DNA from: Sporosarcina sp. PTS2304
Lineage (GTDB): Bacteria > Bacillota > Bacilli > Bacillales_A > Planococcaceae
Direction: 5' to 3'
NCBI RefSeq assembly: GCF_003351785.1
Contig: NZ_CP031230.1
Coordinates: 2,890,001-2,942,500 of the forward strand
DNA length: 52,500 nt
Shown here: piece by piece, positions 40,817-51,166 of the stretch
Layout of the letters: the number at the start of each line of letters is the position of its first letter
How positions within the stretch are numbered: position 1 is the stretch's first letter
The notes under the pieces: generated by a model
Told to the model about the DNA's origin: nothing
What the model saw: only the letters and a program-made list of their open reading frames with translations
The model's database searches: none
Program-made: the position numbers and the translations under genes

Positions 40817-41359
40817 ATGATCGCACAAGACATTGAGCAAGTTTTAATTACAGAAGAGGAACTTCAAGAAAAAGTTCTAGAGCTCGGAGCGACACTGACA
40901 GAAGAGTATCGCGAGAAATTTCCTTTAGCGGTAGGGGTGTTAAAAGGCGCTTTACCGTTCATGAGTGATTTGATCAAACGAATCGATACATATATTGAGC
41001 TCGATTTCATGGATGTATCAAGTTATGGTAATGCAACTGTCTCTTCAGGTGAAGTTAAAATTGTTAAAGATCTAAATACGAGTGTAGAAGGCCGCGATGT
41101 ATTAATAATTGAAGATATTATTGACAGCGGAAAAACATTAAACTACTTAGTGGAACTATTTAAGTATCGAAAAGCGAACTCCATTAAAATTGTCACACTT
41201 CTTGACAAGCCGACTGGACGCAAAGTGGATTTGAAAGCAGATTACGTAGGATTTGACGTGCCAGACGCATTTGTTGTAGGCTACGGACTCGACTATGCTG
41301 AAAAATATCGTAACTTACCTTATATCGGCGTACTTAAAAAAGAAATTTACTCTTTTTAA
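40817..41359 (+). CDS. hpt: Hypoxanthine-guanine phosphoribosyltransferase
   Basis: A 180-residue purine salvage enzyme. The PRPP loop [12 protein letters not shown] near residue 97, [10 protein letters not shown] near 40 and the [17 protein letters not shown] tail are present. The place between tilS and ftsH is the common Bacillales order; in Bacillus Hpt and TilS together activate ftsH transcription. Confidence 0.97.
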   Translation: MIAQDIEQVLITEEELQEKVLELGATLTEEYREKFPLAVGVLKGALPFMSDLIKRIDTYIELDFMDVSSYGNATVSSGEVKIVKDLNTSVEGRDVLIIEDIIDSGKTLNYLVELFKYRKANSIKIVTLLDKPTGRKVDLKADYVGFDVPDAFVVGYGLDYAEKYRNLPYIGVLKKEIYSF

Positions 41360-41361
41360 CG

Positions 41362-41406
41362 CTTTCTGGCTGAGCAGATAAAAATCAGTCTGAAGGCTTT
41401 TTTCCC
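41362..41406 (+). terminator. Imperfect terminator after hpt
   Basis: GCTTTCTGGCTGA pairs with TCAGTCTGAAGGC with mismatches; six T follow. Weak stem, so some read-through to ftsH is possible. Confidence 0.6.
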
Positions 41407-41427
41407 TAAGGCATTTTCTTTGTAGAG

Positions 41428-41456
41428 TTGTGTTAATCTATGTTAAAATTTACAAT
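41428..41456 (+). promoter_or_regulatory. Candidate sigma-A promoter of ftsH
   Basis: TTGTGT (41428-41433), 17-base spacer, TACAAT (41451-41456); 45 bases before the ftsH start. Confidence 0.6.
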
Positions 41457-41500
41457 AGTTTTCTATATAATTGCTGTTGAATGAGATGAGGAGGCTTGGG

Positions 41501-43522
41501 ATGAATCGAATACTTCGATACTTTCTTTTATATGGATTGATTTTCCTTGCAATAATGGGGATTTTCAGTTCGCTAAATAATCCAAATCCGAAGATGAAAC
41601 CTATTCGGTATGATGAATTCGTCACAGCCTTAGAGACTGGAAAAGTTGAAAATGTTACTTTTCAACCTCTACAGCTTGTGTATGAAGTAAAAGGTGAAAT
41701 GCAAGGTTACAAAAAAGGTGAAACATTCGTAACGAACATTCCGATGAATGACATGGACAATATCGGTGAAATTGTCAAAACAACAAAGACTGAAATTGAA
41801 ATCTTACCTCCGAAAGAAACAAGTGCGTGGGTATCCTTCTTTACAGGACTTGTACCGTTCATTATCATTATTATCCTTTTCTTCTTCTTACTGAACCAAT
41901 CACAAGGCGGCGGTGGCGGCCGAGTGATGAACTTCGGAAAGAGCAAGGCGAAATTACAAACGGATGATCGAAAGAAAGTACGTTTTAATGATGTTGCAGG
42001 GGCAGATGAAGAAAAGGCTGAGCTGGAAGAGGTCGTGGACTTCTTGAAAGATGCCAGCAAATTTGTAGAACTTGGCGCACGAATTCCAAAAGGGATCTTG
42101 CTAGTTGGACCACCAGGTACTGGTAAAACGTTGCTTGCACGTGCAGTTGCAGGTGAAGCAGGCGTACCATTCTTCTCGATTTCGGGTTCTGACTTTGTCG
42201 AGATGTTCGTAGGTGTCGGTGCTTCTCGTGTACGTGATTTGTTCGAGAATGCTAAGAAAAACGCACCATGTATTATCTTTATCGATGAAATTGACGCGGT
42301 TGGACGTCAGCGTGGGGCTGGTTTAGGTGGAGGTCACGATGAGCGTGAACAAACATTGAATCAGTTACTAGTAGAAATGGATGGATTTGAAGGAAACGAA
42401 GGAATTATTATCGTTGCCGCTACAAACCGCCCAGACATACTAGACCCAGCACTTCTTCGTCCAGGACGTTTTGACCGTCAAATTACGGTTGGTCGTCCAG
42501 ATGTAAAAGGAAGAGAAGCTGTGTTGAAAGTACATGCGCGTAATAAGCCGCTAGATGATTCGGTCGATATGACAGCTCTTGCTCAACGGACACCTGGATT
42601 CTCCGGTGCGGATCTTGAGAACTTATTGAACGAAGCAGCACTAGTAGCCGCTAGACGCAGTAAAAAGAAAATCGACATGGCTGATATCGATGAAGCAACA
42701 GATCGCGTTATTGCGGGACCTGCTAAAACATCGCGTGTCATATCGAAAAAAGAACGAAATATCGTTGCCTTCCACGAAGCGGGTCACGTAGTCGTTGGAT
42801 TGATGCTTGATGATGCGGAAATCGTTCATAAAGTAACGATCGTACCACGTGGGCAAGCAGGCGGTTATGCCGTTATGCTACCAAAAGAAGATCGCTACTT
42901 CATGACGAAGCCGGAACTCCTAGACAAAATTGCGGGTCTATTAGGTGGACGTGTAGCGGAAGAAGTAGTGCTTGGTGAAGTGTCAACAGGTGCTCACAAT
43001 GACTTCCAGCGTGCTACTGGAATCGCACGTTCTATGGTAACTGAATATGGAATGAGTGATAAGCTTGGACCGATGCAGTTTGGTCAGTCTCAAGGTGGTC
43101 AAGTATTCCTAGGTCGCGACTTTAATTCGGAGCAGAACTATTCTGAGTCGATTGCATACGAAATCGATCAGGAAATGCAGCGAATTATAAAAGAACAATA
43201 TGACCGGACAAAACAGATTTTGACAGAGCAAAGAGATTTATTAGATTTAATCGCAACGACTTTATTAGAAGTGGAAACACTTGATGCGGAACAGATCAAT
43301 CACTTGAAAGATCACGGTGTCCTACCAGATCGTCCTTATGAAAATTTGGATAATATTGTGGATGAAACGAAAGAGGAAACTCCGGCAGTGACTGAAACAA
43401 CACAGAATACCACTCCAGACATTACGGGTGCACCAAATGATCCGTCGATAGGAGACTTACCAAGTGAACGTGGCACGGGAGATAAAACACTCCCGTCCAT
43501 CGATGAAGAACGCAGAGACTAA
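41501..43522 (+). CDS. ftsH: ATP-dependent zinc metalloprotease FtsH
   Basis: A 673-residue membrane AAA+ protease. Two TM helices (about 8-25 and 110-130) flank a short external domain; Walker A GPPGTGKT is at 203-210, Walker [12 protein letters not shown] follows, then the second region of homology, and the zinc site HEAGH at 425-429. A low-complexity acidic tail rich in T, P and D covers the last 60 residues and makes it longer than the 637 of B. subtilis. I chose ATG 41501 with GATGAGGAGGC before it. Terminator after it. Confidence 0.97.
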   Translation: MNRILRYFLLYGLIFLAIMGIFSSLNNPNPKMKPIRYDEFVTALETGKVENVTFQPLQLVYEVKGEMQGYKKGETFVTNIPMNDMDNIGEIVKTTKTEIEILPPKETSAWVSFFTGLVPFIIIIILFFFLLNQSQGGGGGRVMNFGKSKAKLQTDDRKKVRFNDVAGADEEKAELEEVVDFLKDASKFVELGARIPKGILLVGPPGTGKTLLARAVAGEAGVPFFSISGSDFVEMFVGVGASRVRDLFENAKKNAPCIIFIDEIDAVGRQRGAGLGGGHDEREQTLNQLLVEMDGFEGNEGIIIVAATNRPDILDPALLRPGRFDRQITVGRPDVKGREAVLKVHARNKPLDDSVDMTALAQRTPGFSGADLENLLNEAALVAARRSKKKIDMADIDEATDRVIAGPAKTSRVISKKERNIVAFHEAGHVVVGLMLDDAEIVHKVTIVPRGQAGGYAVMLPKEDRYFMTKPELLDKIAGLLGGRVAEEVVLGEVSTGAHNDFQRATGIARSMVTEYGMSDKLGPMQFGQSQGGQVFLGRDFNSEQNYSESIAYEIDQEMQRIIKEQYDRTKQILTEQRDLLDLIATTLLEVETLDAEQINHLKDHGVLPDRPYENLDNIVDETKEETPAVTETTQNTTPDITGAPNDPSIGDLPSERGTGDKTLPSIDEERRD

Positions 43523-43528
43523 GTGTGC

Positions 43529-43565
43529 AAACAGCCGACTGTATATGACAGTCGGCTGTTTTTGT
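43529..43565 (+). terminator. Terminator after ftsH
   Basis: AACAGCCGACTGT pairs with ACAGTCGGCTGTT and T5 follows. Confidence 0.93.
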
Positions 43566-43649
43566 TCATAGCGCAAATCAACGGCATGTTGGAACTGAAT
43601 TATGGTATGATGTGTGGGAAAAAGTCTGAAGCAAGAGGGGAAAATAATT

Positions 43650-44414
43650 ATGCTGTTAGTATTAGATACAGGGAATACCAATATTGTATTAGGCGTATAT
43701 GAAGGGGACAAATTAACTTATCATTGGCGAATGGAAACGTATCGTCATAAAACAGAAGATGAATACGCTATGCAAGTAAAAGCGATGTTTCAACATGTAG
43801 GTCTTTCATTCGATGATATTACAGGAATCATCATTTCTTCAGTCGTTCCGCCGGTCATGTTCCCTTTGGAGCAAATGTGTAAAAAATACTTCAATCAGAA
43901 ACCTATGATCGTGGGACCTGGCGTGAAAACAGGATTGAATATTAAGTATGAAAATCCTCGTGAAGTCGGCGCTGATAGAATAGTTAACGCAGTAGCAGCT
44001 ATTCGCGAGTATGGCAGCCCGCTGATCATTGTAGATTTCGGAACAGCAACGACATATTGCTACGTCAATGAACATGGTGAATATATGGGAGGCGCCATTG
44101 CTCCGGGTATTAATATTTCCATGGAAGCATTATTTGACCGTGCGTCAAAATTGCCGAGAGTCCAACTTACACGCCCTGATCATGTAGTAGGTAAAAATAC
44201 AGTAGCAGCTATGCAGTCAGGTATAGTGTTCGGCTATGTAGGACAGGTTGAAGGTATCGTCAACCGTATGAAGGTAGATGCTGCAGTTGAGCCGACCGTT
44301 ATCGCAACAGGCGGCTTAGCGGAATTAATATCTTCTGAAACCAATGTGATTGATATCGTGGATAACTACTTGACGCTAAAAGGATTACATTTAATATACG
44401 AAAGAAATCAATAA
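43650..44414 (+). CDS. coaX: Type III pantothenate kinase
   Basis: A 254-residue ASKHA-fold kinase, first step of coenzyme A synthesis. [17 protein letters not shown] holds the phosphate-binding loop, [11 protein letters not shown] and [12 protein letters not shown] the catalytic residues, [11 protein letters not shown] the substrate site. ATG 43650 follows AAGAGGGG. The gene is 15 bases before hslO. Confidence 0.96.
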   Translation: MLLVLDTGNTNIVLGVYEGDKLTYHWRMETYRHKTEDEYAMQVKAMFQHVGLSFDDITGIIISSVVPPVMFPLEQMCKKYFNQKPMIVGPGVKTGLNIKYENPREVGADRIVNAVAAIREYGSPLIIVDFGTATTYCYVNEHGEYMGGAIAPGINISMEALFDRASKLPRVQLTRPDHVVGKNTVAAMQSGIVFGYVGQVEGIVNRMKVDAAVEPTVIATGGLAELISSETNVIDIVDNYLTLKGLHLIYERNQ

Positions 44415-44429
44415 GAGGAGTGAATAAAG

Positions 44430-45323
44430 ATGTCAACGGATTATTTAGTAAAAGCGCTTGCCTTTGATGGAGGTATTCGCGCGTATGCAGTACGTTCAAC
44501 AGAAACAGTAGGAGAAGTTCAACGCCGTCACCATATGTGGCCAACTGCTACAGCGGCACTGGGTCGTACAATTTCAGCAACTGTTATGATGGGTTCCATG
44601 TTAAAAGGTGAAGATAAATTAACGGTTAAGATTCAAGGTGATGGTTCTTTAGGTCCAATGGTCGTAGATGCCGATGCAAGAGGGAATGTACGGGGATATG
44701 CGACAAATCCTCAAACGCATGTCCCACTCAATGATCAAAATAAATTGGATGTAAGAGGAGTAGTGGGCACAGAAGGGACTCTTTCCATTATTAAGGATCT
44801 CGGACTAAAAGATTACTTCACTGGTCAAGTGCCGCTTATTTCCGGGGAAATAGCAGAAGACTTTACGCAGTATTTCGTTGTTTCTGAACAAATCCCGTCT
44901 GCTGTTGCCCTCGGTGTATTAGTAAATCCCGATAATACAGTTAAAGCTTCAGGCGGATTTATTTTACAGGTGATGCCAGGAGCGACTGATGAAACTATTA
45001 CGCATTTAGAGAAGAAGCTTTCGAATGTTACTCCAATATCTACGTTGATTGATCAAGGGTTGACACCGGAAGAAGTGTTAATCGAAGTTTTGGGAGAAGA
45101 AAACATGGAGTTCCTTGGTACTACGGATGTGAGATTCGAATGTGAATGTTCTCGAGAACGTTTCGGAAATGCCATTCAGTCTCTTGGACAACAGGAAGTA
45201 CAAGCAATGATTGATGAAGATCACGGGGCAGAAGCGCAATGTCACTTCTGTTTGGAAACATATCAATACTCAGAAGAAGATCTACAACAATTTATAGACA
45301 ATATGTCTTCGGCAGAAGATTAA
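44430..45323 (+). CDS. hslO: Redox-regulated chaperone Hsp33
   Basis: A 297-residue holdase activated by oxidation. The C-terminal zinc switch is C238-E-C240 and C271-H-F-C274, complete. The N-terminal domain ([31 protein letters not shown]) is normal. A terminator follows. In B. subtilis a PrsA-like foldase gene (yacD) comes next; here the repeat copy B takes its place. Confidence 0.97.
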   Translation: MSTDYLVKALAFDGGIRAYAVRSTETVGEVQRRHHMWPTATAALGRTISATVMMGSMLKGEDKLTVKIQGDGSLGPMVVDADARGNVRGYATNPQTHVPLNDQNKLDVRGVVGTEGTLSIIKDLGLKDYFTGQVPLISGEIAEDFTQYFVVSEQIPSAVALGVLVNPDNTVKASGGFILQVMPGATDETITHLEKKLSNVTPISTLIDQGLTPEEVLIEVLGEENMEFLGTTDVRFECECSRERFGNAIQSLGQQEVQAMIDEDHGAEAQCHFCLETYQYSEEDLQQFIDNMSSAED

Positions 45324-45336
45324 GGTCACCATGATT

Positions 45337-45376
45337 CACCCGCCAAAGACAAGTGATGTGGCGGGTGTTTCGTTTT
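45337..45376 (+). terminator. Terminator after hslO
   Basis: CACCCGCCA pairs with TGGCGGGTG around a 13-base loop; TTTCGTTTT follows. Confidence 0.85.
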
Positions 45377-45389
45377 ATATGAGCTAGTA

Positions 45390-46060
45390 ACTTTGGAATG
45401 TCGGATACAGTGACTATGACGAGTGGATGGAGAGAAGCTGACTTAGAGAGTCTTGCGGCTTGCGCTTCCAGACGATACGCTTTCCGGAGGGGACGCGGTG
45501 GACCGTCAAGCGCTGCGAGTTACACCTGTCAAATGCAAAGATGTGCTCCTTCTCGCTGCGCTTCACTTCACTCGCAAAAGCCGTCCTTCGCTACGGCTTT
45601 TCCTGAGCCTCCCGGAGTCGATCGTCTGTAAGCTCCAAGCCGTACTTTGTGTGTGCAAGACAGGTTGATCACTCTTTATAGGTAGTGAAAACCAAGTAGA
45701 CTTGTCTGATACAATGCGATCGTTTTTGAAGTTAAAAAGCGGTGAAGTGTTGCTGGCTACTATGACTGTTTCGATGAACTGAGTGGAAAAAGAAATGACT
45801 CTATACAAATTCGTCAGGCAATCTAAAGCTTTATCTACACTGTTCAGGAAGCGTAATTTGCCATCCTTCATTTCTGGACGAACACAGACTGACTTACGAA
45901 CACAAACTCAAGGATTCTCCCGGAAGAACCGGCGACTCCTGGAGGATCAGGACGACAGGCGTAATCGCCAATGCACTTCTGGCGAGTCCGCCGCGCCCCC
46001 TCAGGAAAGCGTCCGGTTTCTCTCGGGAGAATCCTAGCACGTACACAACTTTTCTGCACC
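45390..46060 (+). repeat. Dispersed composite repeat, copy B (inverted relative to copy A)
   Basis: The reverse complement of 28233-28735 runs through this region in the same block order. It has about 60 more bases after the first block (45598-45655) and about 70 more in the middle (45742-45845). The block AGATGTGCTCCTTCTCGCTG at 45540-45559 and the GC-rich block at 45895-46040 are close to identical with copy A. Short frames here do not look like protein. No terminal inverted repeats, target duplication or transposase are evident. Confidence 0.85.
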
Positions 46061-46108
46061 GCAAAGGAGAAGTCACTTCCGCCACCCTAACTTCTGGACG
46101 AACACGAA
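45850..46108 (+). repeat. Direct repeats flanking the GC-rich block in copy B
   Basis: TTCTGGACGAACAC occurs at about 45873-45886 and again at 46092-46105. About 20-25 upstream bases are also related (CCATCCTTCA, CCACCCTAAC). Copy A has this block only once, near 28385-28425. So copy B carries a duplicated edge. Confidence 0.7.
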
Positions 46109-46131
46109 CTAAACAATTCTAAATAATTTAT

Positions 46132-46160
46132 TTGACAATTGAAAAAGAAGGTAGTATTAT
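46132..46160 (+). promoter_or_regulatory. Sigma-A promoter of cysK
   Basis: Consensus TTGACA (46132-46137), 17-base spacer, TATTAT (46155-46160). The leader is about 43 bases. No clear CymR box is recognised. The promoter lies 25 bases beyond the last part of repeat copy B. Confidence 0.85.
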
Positions 46161-46209
46161 TAAGTCAATAAAACATATAAAAATACTAGGTATTAGGAGC
46201 GGATTATAT

Positions 46210-47136
46210 ATGAGTAGAGTTGGAAATTCAGTCGTTGATTTAGTAGGAAACACACCACTAGTAAAATTGAATCGTTTAACAGGATCGGAAGATGCGGATG
46301 TTTATTTGAAATTAGAGTTCTTTAACCCTGGTTCTAGTGTAAAAGATCGTATTGCACTTGCTATGATCGAAGCAGCTGAGAAAGACGGTAATTTACAAGA
46401 AGGCAGTACCATAATTGAACCGACGAGTGGTAATACAGGAATTGGTTTGGCAATGATTGCCGCTGCTAAAGGATATAAGGCTGTTCTCGTTATGCCTGAT
46501 ACGATGAGCCTGGAGCGACGTAATTTATTGCGCGCTTATGGTGCAGAGCTGGTCTTGACGCCGGGAGCGGAAGGTATGAAAGGTGCAATTGGTAAAGCGG
46601 AAGAACTATCATCGCAAAATGGTTGGTTCTTACCACAACAATTCAATAATGAAGCAAATCCAGAAGTCCACCGTTTAACGACAGGACCTGAAATTGCGGA
46701 TGCTCTTGACCGTGTAGATGCATTTATCGCAGGAATCGGAACTGGCGGTACTATTACGGGTGCTGGTGGTGTACTAAGAGAACGTTTCCCTGACATCAAA
46801 ATTGTAGCAGTTGAGCCGGAAGATTCTGCAGTATTATCAGGCGGCAAACCAGGACCGCATAAGATTCAAGGAATTGGCGCAGGTTTTGTTCCGAAAGTAT
46901 TGAATACAGACATTTACGATGAAATCATTCAAATTTCTAATGATGACGCGTATGATGTCGCTCGACGTGCAGCGCGTGAGGAAGGAATTTTAGGTGGCGT
47001 GTCTTCCGGCGCGGCGATTTCAGCAGCACTTCAAGTAGCCAAGAAGCTAGGTAAAGGCAAGAAAGTAGTAGCGATTATTCCGTCCAATGGGGAACGTTAC
47101 TTAAGCACTCCGCTTTATCAGTTTGACGAAGAATAA
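46210..47136 (+). CDS. cysK: Cysteine synthase A
   Basis: A 308-residue PLP enzyme, O-acetylserine sulfhydrylase. NPGSSVKDR at 39-47 has the PLP lysine K45, TSGNTG at 72-77 binds the substrate carboxylate, [10 protein letters not shown] binds the PLP phosphate, [10 protein letters not shown] lies near the end. I chose ATG 46210 after TAGGAGCGG; the open frame upstream covers the promoter. Confidence 0.97.
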   Translation: MSRVGNSVVDLVGNTPLVKLNRLTGSEDADVYLKLEFFNPGSSVKDRIALAMIEAAEKDGNLQEGSTIIEPTSGNTGIGLAMIAAAKGYKAVLVMPDTMSLERRNLLRAYGAELVLTPGAEGMKGAIGKAEELSSQNGWFLPQQFNNEANPEVHRLTTGPEIADALDRVDAFIAGIGTGGTITGAGGVLRERFPDIKIVAVEPEDSAVLSGGKPGPHKIQGIGAGFVPKVLNTDIYDEIIQISNDDAYDVARRAAREEGILGGVSSGAAISAALQVAKKLGKGKKVVAIIPSNGERYLSTPLYQFDEE

Positions 47137-47162
47137 AATAAGTGAGATCAGTAGCTTAGAAA

Positions 47163-47213
47163 GGGTTGTCCGGAAAATCAGTGCGTCTGATTTTCTGTGA
47201 TGATCCTTTTTTT
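47163..47213 (+). terminator. Terminator after cysK (member of a repeated hairpin pair)
   Basis: GGAAAATCAG pairs with CTGATTTTCT around a 5-base loop, then GTGATGATCC and seven T. Same plan as the hairpin at 11769-11822. Confidence 0.75.
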
Positions 47214-47354
47214 CTACTTTATTCATAGCGCTTACAAATATGTAAGAATCTCTACGCTTTTATCATGCAGTGCAATTCTGTATAATTAACACGAAGCACG
47301 ATTGCTTGCTATACATAAGAATACAAAAATAAAAAGTGTTTGGGGAGGCTTACT

Positions 47355-47990
47355 GTGAAGAAAAAATGGGGCTTATTAGTCTCTGCTTTGATTATCATTG
47401 CGATGGTTACCGTTATCATTTTAACTAACCGAGAGATCAAAAAAGAAACTGATGGAATGGACGGTTATGAAAGTGCGATGATGGAAGATATGCCGAAGGA
47501 TGAAGTAGAACGGCTTCCTGAAGATTGGCAAGTAGCATCATCTGCCGAAGAAACGGGTCTAGACCAAGGAGATCTCGCACCAGACTTTGAATTGACGACG
47601 CTTGATGGAAAGACTGTTAAATTATCCGACTATCGCGGAAAAACGGTATTGCTTAATTTCTGGGCATCTTGGTGTCCGCCTTGCCGCTCGGAAATGCCGC
47701 ATATGCAAACGTATTATACAGAGCAAAGCGAAGCAGACAATGTTGAAATACTTGCCGTCAATATGACGAAGACCGAGAAGAACAAACAACAAAGCGCTGA
47801 GGAATTCGTTGAAGAATATCAACTATCATTTCCTATTTTGTTAGATAAACAGTCTGAAGTTATGAAAGCGTACTTAGTGAAAGTATATCCCACAACTTAC
47901 ATTATCAATGAAGAAGGGGTAATAAAAGATAAGATGATGTTCCCTTTAGACGATAAACTGCTAAAAGAATCACTAACAAATAGTAAATGA
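47355..47990 (+). CDS. Membrane-anchored thioredoxin-like protein (ResA/TlpA type)
   Basis: A 211-residue exported thiol-disulfide oxidoreductase. A single N-terminal hydrophobic segment (about 5-24) anchors it outside the membrane. The redox site is WCPPC with C107 and C110; the AhpC/TSA-like part starts GDLAPDFELTTLDGKTVKLSDYRGK. The conserved cis-proline region is VYPTTYIINEEG. Likely substrates are apocytochromes c or other exported thiols. I chose GTG 47355 after GGGGAGG. It is not found between cysK and pabB in B. subtilis. Confidence 0.9.
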   Translation: MKKKWGLLVSALIIIAMVTVIILTNREIKKETDGMDGYESAMMEDMPKDEVERLPEDWQVASSAEETGLDQGDLAPDFELTTLDGKTVKLSDYRGKTVLLNFWASWCPPCRSEMPHMQTYYTEQSEADNVEILAVNMTKTEKNKQQSAEEFVEEYQLSFPILLDKQSEVMKAYLVKVYPTTYIINEEGVIKDKMMFPLDDKLLKESLTNSK

Positions 47991-48021
47991 GATGGATTAA
48001 AGACATTCAAGGGGGAACATC

Positions 48022-49443
48022 ATGAAAACAATTGCTTACCAGACGGCACCAATGACGAAAGATGAATTCTTTTATGCGTATCAACACCTTGCTAGACGAG
48101 AGAACCGACACATTCTACTCGAAAGTGGTCGTGGCGGAGAAATGTGTATTGCAGGATTTGATCCGCTAATTACTGCACAAGCGAAAGGTCCAGATACTGT
48201 AGTAGAGTGGCGTGACGGAAAGCAGGAAGTACGTGCGGGTGATCCAATTGCTGTATTAACTGACATATTATCATCGTATAATCTAACGCATATCGAGAAT
48301 TTGCCCACTTTCCAAGGGGGAGCGCTCGGAATGATTAGCTACGATTATATCAGACGATACGAAACGTTGCCTATACTTGCCACTAATGATCTATCAACAC
48401 CAGATACGTACTTTTATTTATTTGATCAATGGGCAGTGCTGGACGTTCAGAGTGACAACGTATACTTTATGGCATTGCCGGAGAAGCAATCTTCATTAGC
48501 CACGTTGCATGACCAATGGACGACGGCTGTTACAGAAGGTCTAGATGCGAGAAAGTTTAGTGCAGGACAAGCGATAGATGTAGAAGTGACAGAAGAAGAT
48601 TTAGCTGTCTCGGTTACAGGAGAGCAATTTGAACAGATGGTGCGGGATGTACAACAATACATCGCGCAAGGAGAAGTTGTCCAAGTAAATCTGTCAGTCC
48701 GTCAATCTAAGCCGTTACAAGCACCTTCTTTACTCATGTATGAAGCTTTACGTTCGTTTAATCCTTCACCTTACATGGCATATATGATGACGCCGGATTT
48801 TGAAGTCGTTTCTGGATCGCCGGAACTGTTGCTGAAAAAACGCGGCAATGAATTGAGCACGCGGCCGATCGGTGGAACACGCAAGCGCGGAGTAACTGAA
48901 GTGGAGGATCGAGCATTGCAAGATGAACTCATTTCCAATACAAAGGAAAAAGGGGAACATAAAATGCTGGTGGACTTGGAGTGTGCAGATTTTGAAGGTA
49001 TTTGTGAACCAGGGACAGTCGAAGTAGACGAATTTATGGTCGTTGAAAAGTATTCTCATGTGATGCATTTAGTATCGAATGTCCGCGGAACTGCTGCAAC
49101 GCAGAATCATGCAGAAATTATTCGTGGTGTATTTCCGGGAGGATCCATTACCGGAGATCCGAAGTTACGGACAATGGAAATCATAGAAGAATTAGAACCA
49201 ACGCGTAGGGGGTTGTATACAGGCTCTATCGGCTGGATTGGATTTGATGGGAATATGGAGCTGAATATTACAATCCGCACAGCGTATATTCAAAACGGCA
49301 TAGCGCATATTCAGGCTGGAGCTGGTCTGGTCCCTGAATCCGATCCGGCCGCAGAATATCAAGAATCGTTAAATAAGGCGAAAGCGTTGTGGCAAGCGAA
49401 AGAAATGGCGGAACAGGTAGCAAAAGAAGGTCAGTTCCAATGA
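48022..49443 (+). CDS. pabB: Aminodeoxychorismate synthase component I (PabB)
   Basis: A 473-residue chorismate-utilising enzyme of the TrpE/PabB fold, first step of the pABA branch of folate. QGGALGMISYDYIRRYE, QVNLSVRQ, PIGGTRKRG at 282-290 and GVFPGGSITGDPK are present. The usual DLxRNDxGRV block is altered: DLECADFEGIC at 318-328. Context (pabC, folP, folB, folK) supports PabB over TrpE. No pabA follows: the next start overlaps the stop by four bases. A glutamine amidotransferase must come from elsewhere, perhaps TrpG. Confidence 0.88.
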   Translation: MKTIAYQTAPMTKDEFFYAYQHLARRENRHILLESGRGGEMCIAGFDPLITAQAKGPDTVVEWRDGKQEVRAGDPIAVLTDILSSYNLTHIENLPTFQGGALGMISYDYIRRYETLPILATNDLSTPDTYFYLFDQWAVLDVQSDNVYFMALPEKQSSLATLHDQWTTAVTEGLDARKFSAGQAIDVEVTEEDLAVSVTGEQFEQMVRDVQQYIAQGEVVQVNLSVRQSKPLQAPSLLMYEALRSFNPSPYMAYMMTPDFEVVSGSPELLLKKRGNELSTRPIGGTRKRGVTEVEDRALQDELISNTKEKGEHKMLVDLECADFEGICEPGTVEVDEFMVVEKYSHVMHLVSNVRGTAATQNHAEIIRGVFPGGSITGDPKLRTMEIIEELEPTRRGLYTGSIGWIGFDGNMELNITIRTAYIQNGIAHIQAGAGLVPESDPAAEYQESLNKAKALWQAKEMAEQVAKEGQFQ

Positions 49444-50291
49444 TTTGCTGGATGAATGGAAAGCAACTGCCTGCTGATGAGTTACGAATATCTCCTTATG
49501 ATCATGGATTTTTATATGGTCTTGGTTTTTTTGAAACATTTCGCACATATAAAGGGGAAGTTTTCCTCTTTGAAGCGCATATGATTCGATTGAGAGAAGC
49601 ACTATCAGAATTTCGAATTTCGTTACCGTACAATGATGAAGACATTCGTCAAGCGATACATTCGCTATACGTAACGAATGGAAGTGAAGACGGTTACTTC
49701 CGGTTAAATGTTTCGGCTGGAATTCATGATATCGGGTTAGCGCCTGCTTATTACGAACATCCGGAAATAATCATCTTTCAAAAGCCGCTTCACGTAGCAG
49801 TCCCTCATACTGAAAAAGAAGGTGTCTGGCTGCGGACTACGCGCAATGAACCGGAAAGTTCGATTCGTCATAAGTCCCATCAATATGCGAATAACGTAAA
49901 AGGTCGTTTAGAATTACCATCGTTACAAAAGACGGAGGGTTTTTTCGTTACCGCAGAAGGCTTTATAGCGGAGGGCATCACGTCCAATATATTTTGGGCG
50001 AAAGAAAATATACTGTATACTCCTTCGCTGGACACAGGGATTTTGCCCGGAACTACGCGCGCATTTGTTATTCGATTGGCGAATGACGCAGGATACACTG
50101 TCCGAGAAGGTCATTTTTTAAAGCTGCATCTAGAATCTGCACAAGAAGTATTTATCACAAACGCAATCCAAGAACTTGTGCCAATTCGTGCTGTAGGAGA
50201 GACAGTTTTTTTAGGCAATAAAGGACCGATCTACCGACACCTGCTGGCAGACTATCAACAAGCCAGTAGTCAAATGAAAGTGAGTGACTAG
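49440..50291 (+). CDS. pabC: Aminodeoxychorismate lyase
   Basis: A 283-residue fold-type-IV PLP enzyme that releases p-aminobenzoate and pyruvate. SPYDHGFLYGLGFFETFRTYKG is the N-terminal family block, HKSHQYANN carries the probable PLP lysine, EGFIAEGITSNIFW and GILPGTTRAFVI follow. I chose ATG 49440, which overlaps the stop of pabB as ATGA; a longer frame from 49389 only reads out-of-frame pabB sequence. Confidence 0.93.
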   Translation: MICWMNGKQLPADELRISPYDHGFLYGLGFFETFRTYKGEVFLFEAHMIRLREALSEFRISLPYNDEDIRQAIHSLYVTNGSEDGYFRLNVSAGIHDIGLAPAYYEHPEIIIFQKPLHVAVPHTEKEGVWLRTTRNEPESSIRHKSHQYANNVKGRLELPSLQKTEGFFVTAEGFIAEGITSNIFWAKENILYTPSLDTGILPGTTRAFVIRLANDAGYTVREGHFLKLHLESAQEVFITNAIQELVPIRAVGETVFLGNKGPIYRHLLADYQQASSQMKVSD

Positions 50292-50293
50292 TA

Positions 50294-51145
50294 ATGGAAC
50301 TGGAAAAAGCACGAACGACTTATACATTTGGTGAAACGACAATTAACTTTGCGGAAGAAACGGTTATTATGGGTATTTTAAATGTCACACCAGATTCTTT
50401 TTCTGATGGCGGAAAGTTCGGTATGCTGGACCTTGCTTTAAAGCATGCACGTCAAATGCTAGCAGATGGTGCAAAGATTATTGATATTGGTGGAGAGTCT
50501 ACCCGACCGGGGCATACTCCGGTATCATTAGAAGAAGAATTGGAACGAGTCATACCTGTTATTGAACTATTAACAAAAGAGTTAGGCTGTGTCATCTCGA
50601 TCGACACTTATAAAGCAGCTGTAGCCGAAGAAGCGATACAGTCAGGAGCCAGTATTATTAATGACGTATGGGGAGCGAAGCGTGAACCTGGTATAGCGGA
50701 AGTAGCAGCACGCTATGGTGTTCCTATCGTTTTAATGCATAACCGTGAAGATAGGGAGTACCAGTTACCGTTTATGGATGCGGTGGTCGCAGATTTGCAA
50801 GAGAGTATAGCGATTGCAAAGCGGGCCGGTGTGAGTGAAGACATGATTTGGTTGGATCCTGGCATTGGTTTTGCGAAAGATACGGAGCAGAACATTCTTG
50901 CTATGCAAGGATTACCGGCAATAGCGGATCTTGGATATCCCGTATTGCTAGGTACATCCCGCAAGAAAATGATTGGCAATGTGCTAGATGTGCCGGTAGA
51001 AGAGCGCATTGAAGGAACGGGGGCGACAGTGTGTTATGGAATTGAGCACGGTTGTCATATTATGCGTGTGCATGATGTGAAAGAAATCTCGCGCATGGTC
51101 AAAATGATGGATGTATTGACTAAAAAAACTGTTTTCACTGGGTAA
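50294..51145 (+). CDS. folP: Dihydropteroate synthase
   Basis: A 283-residue TIM-barrel enzyme that joins pABA to the pterin; the target of sulfonamides. ILNVTPDSFSDGG near residue 29, IDIGGESTRPG near 61, SIDTYKA, INDVWGAK, DPGIGFAKD and LGTSRKKMIG are intact. Two bases separate it from pabC. Confidence 0.97.
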   Translation: MELEKARTTYTFGETTINFAEETVIMGILNVTPDSFSDGGKFGMLDLALKHARQMLADGAKIIDIGGESTRPGHTPVSLEEELERVIPVIELLTKELGCVISIDTYKAAVAEEAIQSGASIINDVWGAKREPGIAEVAARYGVPIVLMHNREDREYQLPFMDAVVADLQESIAIAKRAGVSEDMIWLDPGIGFAKDTEQNILAMQGLPAIADLGYPVLLGTSRKKMIGNVLDVPVEERIEGTGATVCYGIEHGCHIMRVHDVKEISRMVKMMDVLTKKTVFTG

Positions 51146-51166
51146 ACGACAAAATGGAGGGATTTC

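Noticed and set aside
45398..45871. Small proteins inside repeat copy B on either strand
   Set aside because: Frames overlap one another and are not conserved in copy A; no ribosome sites that convince.
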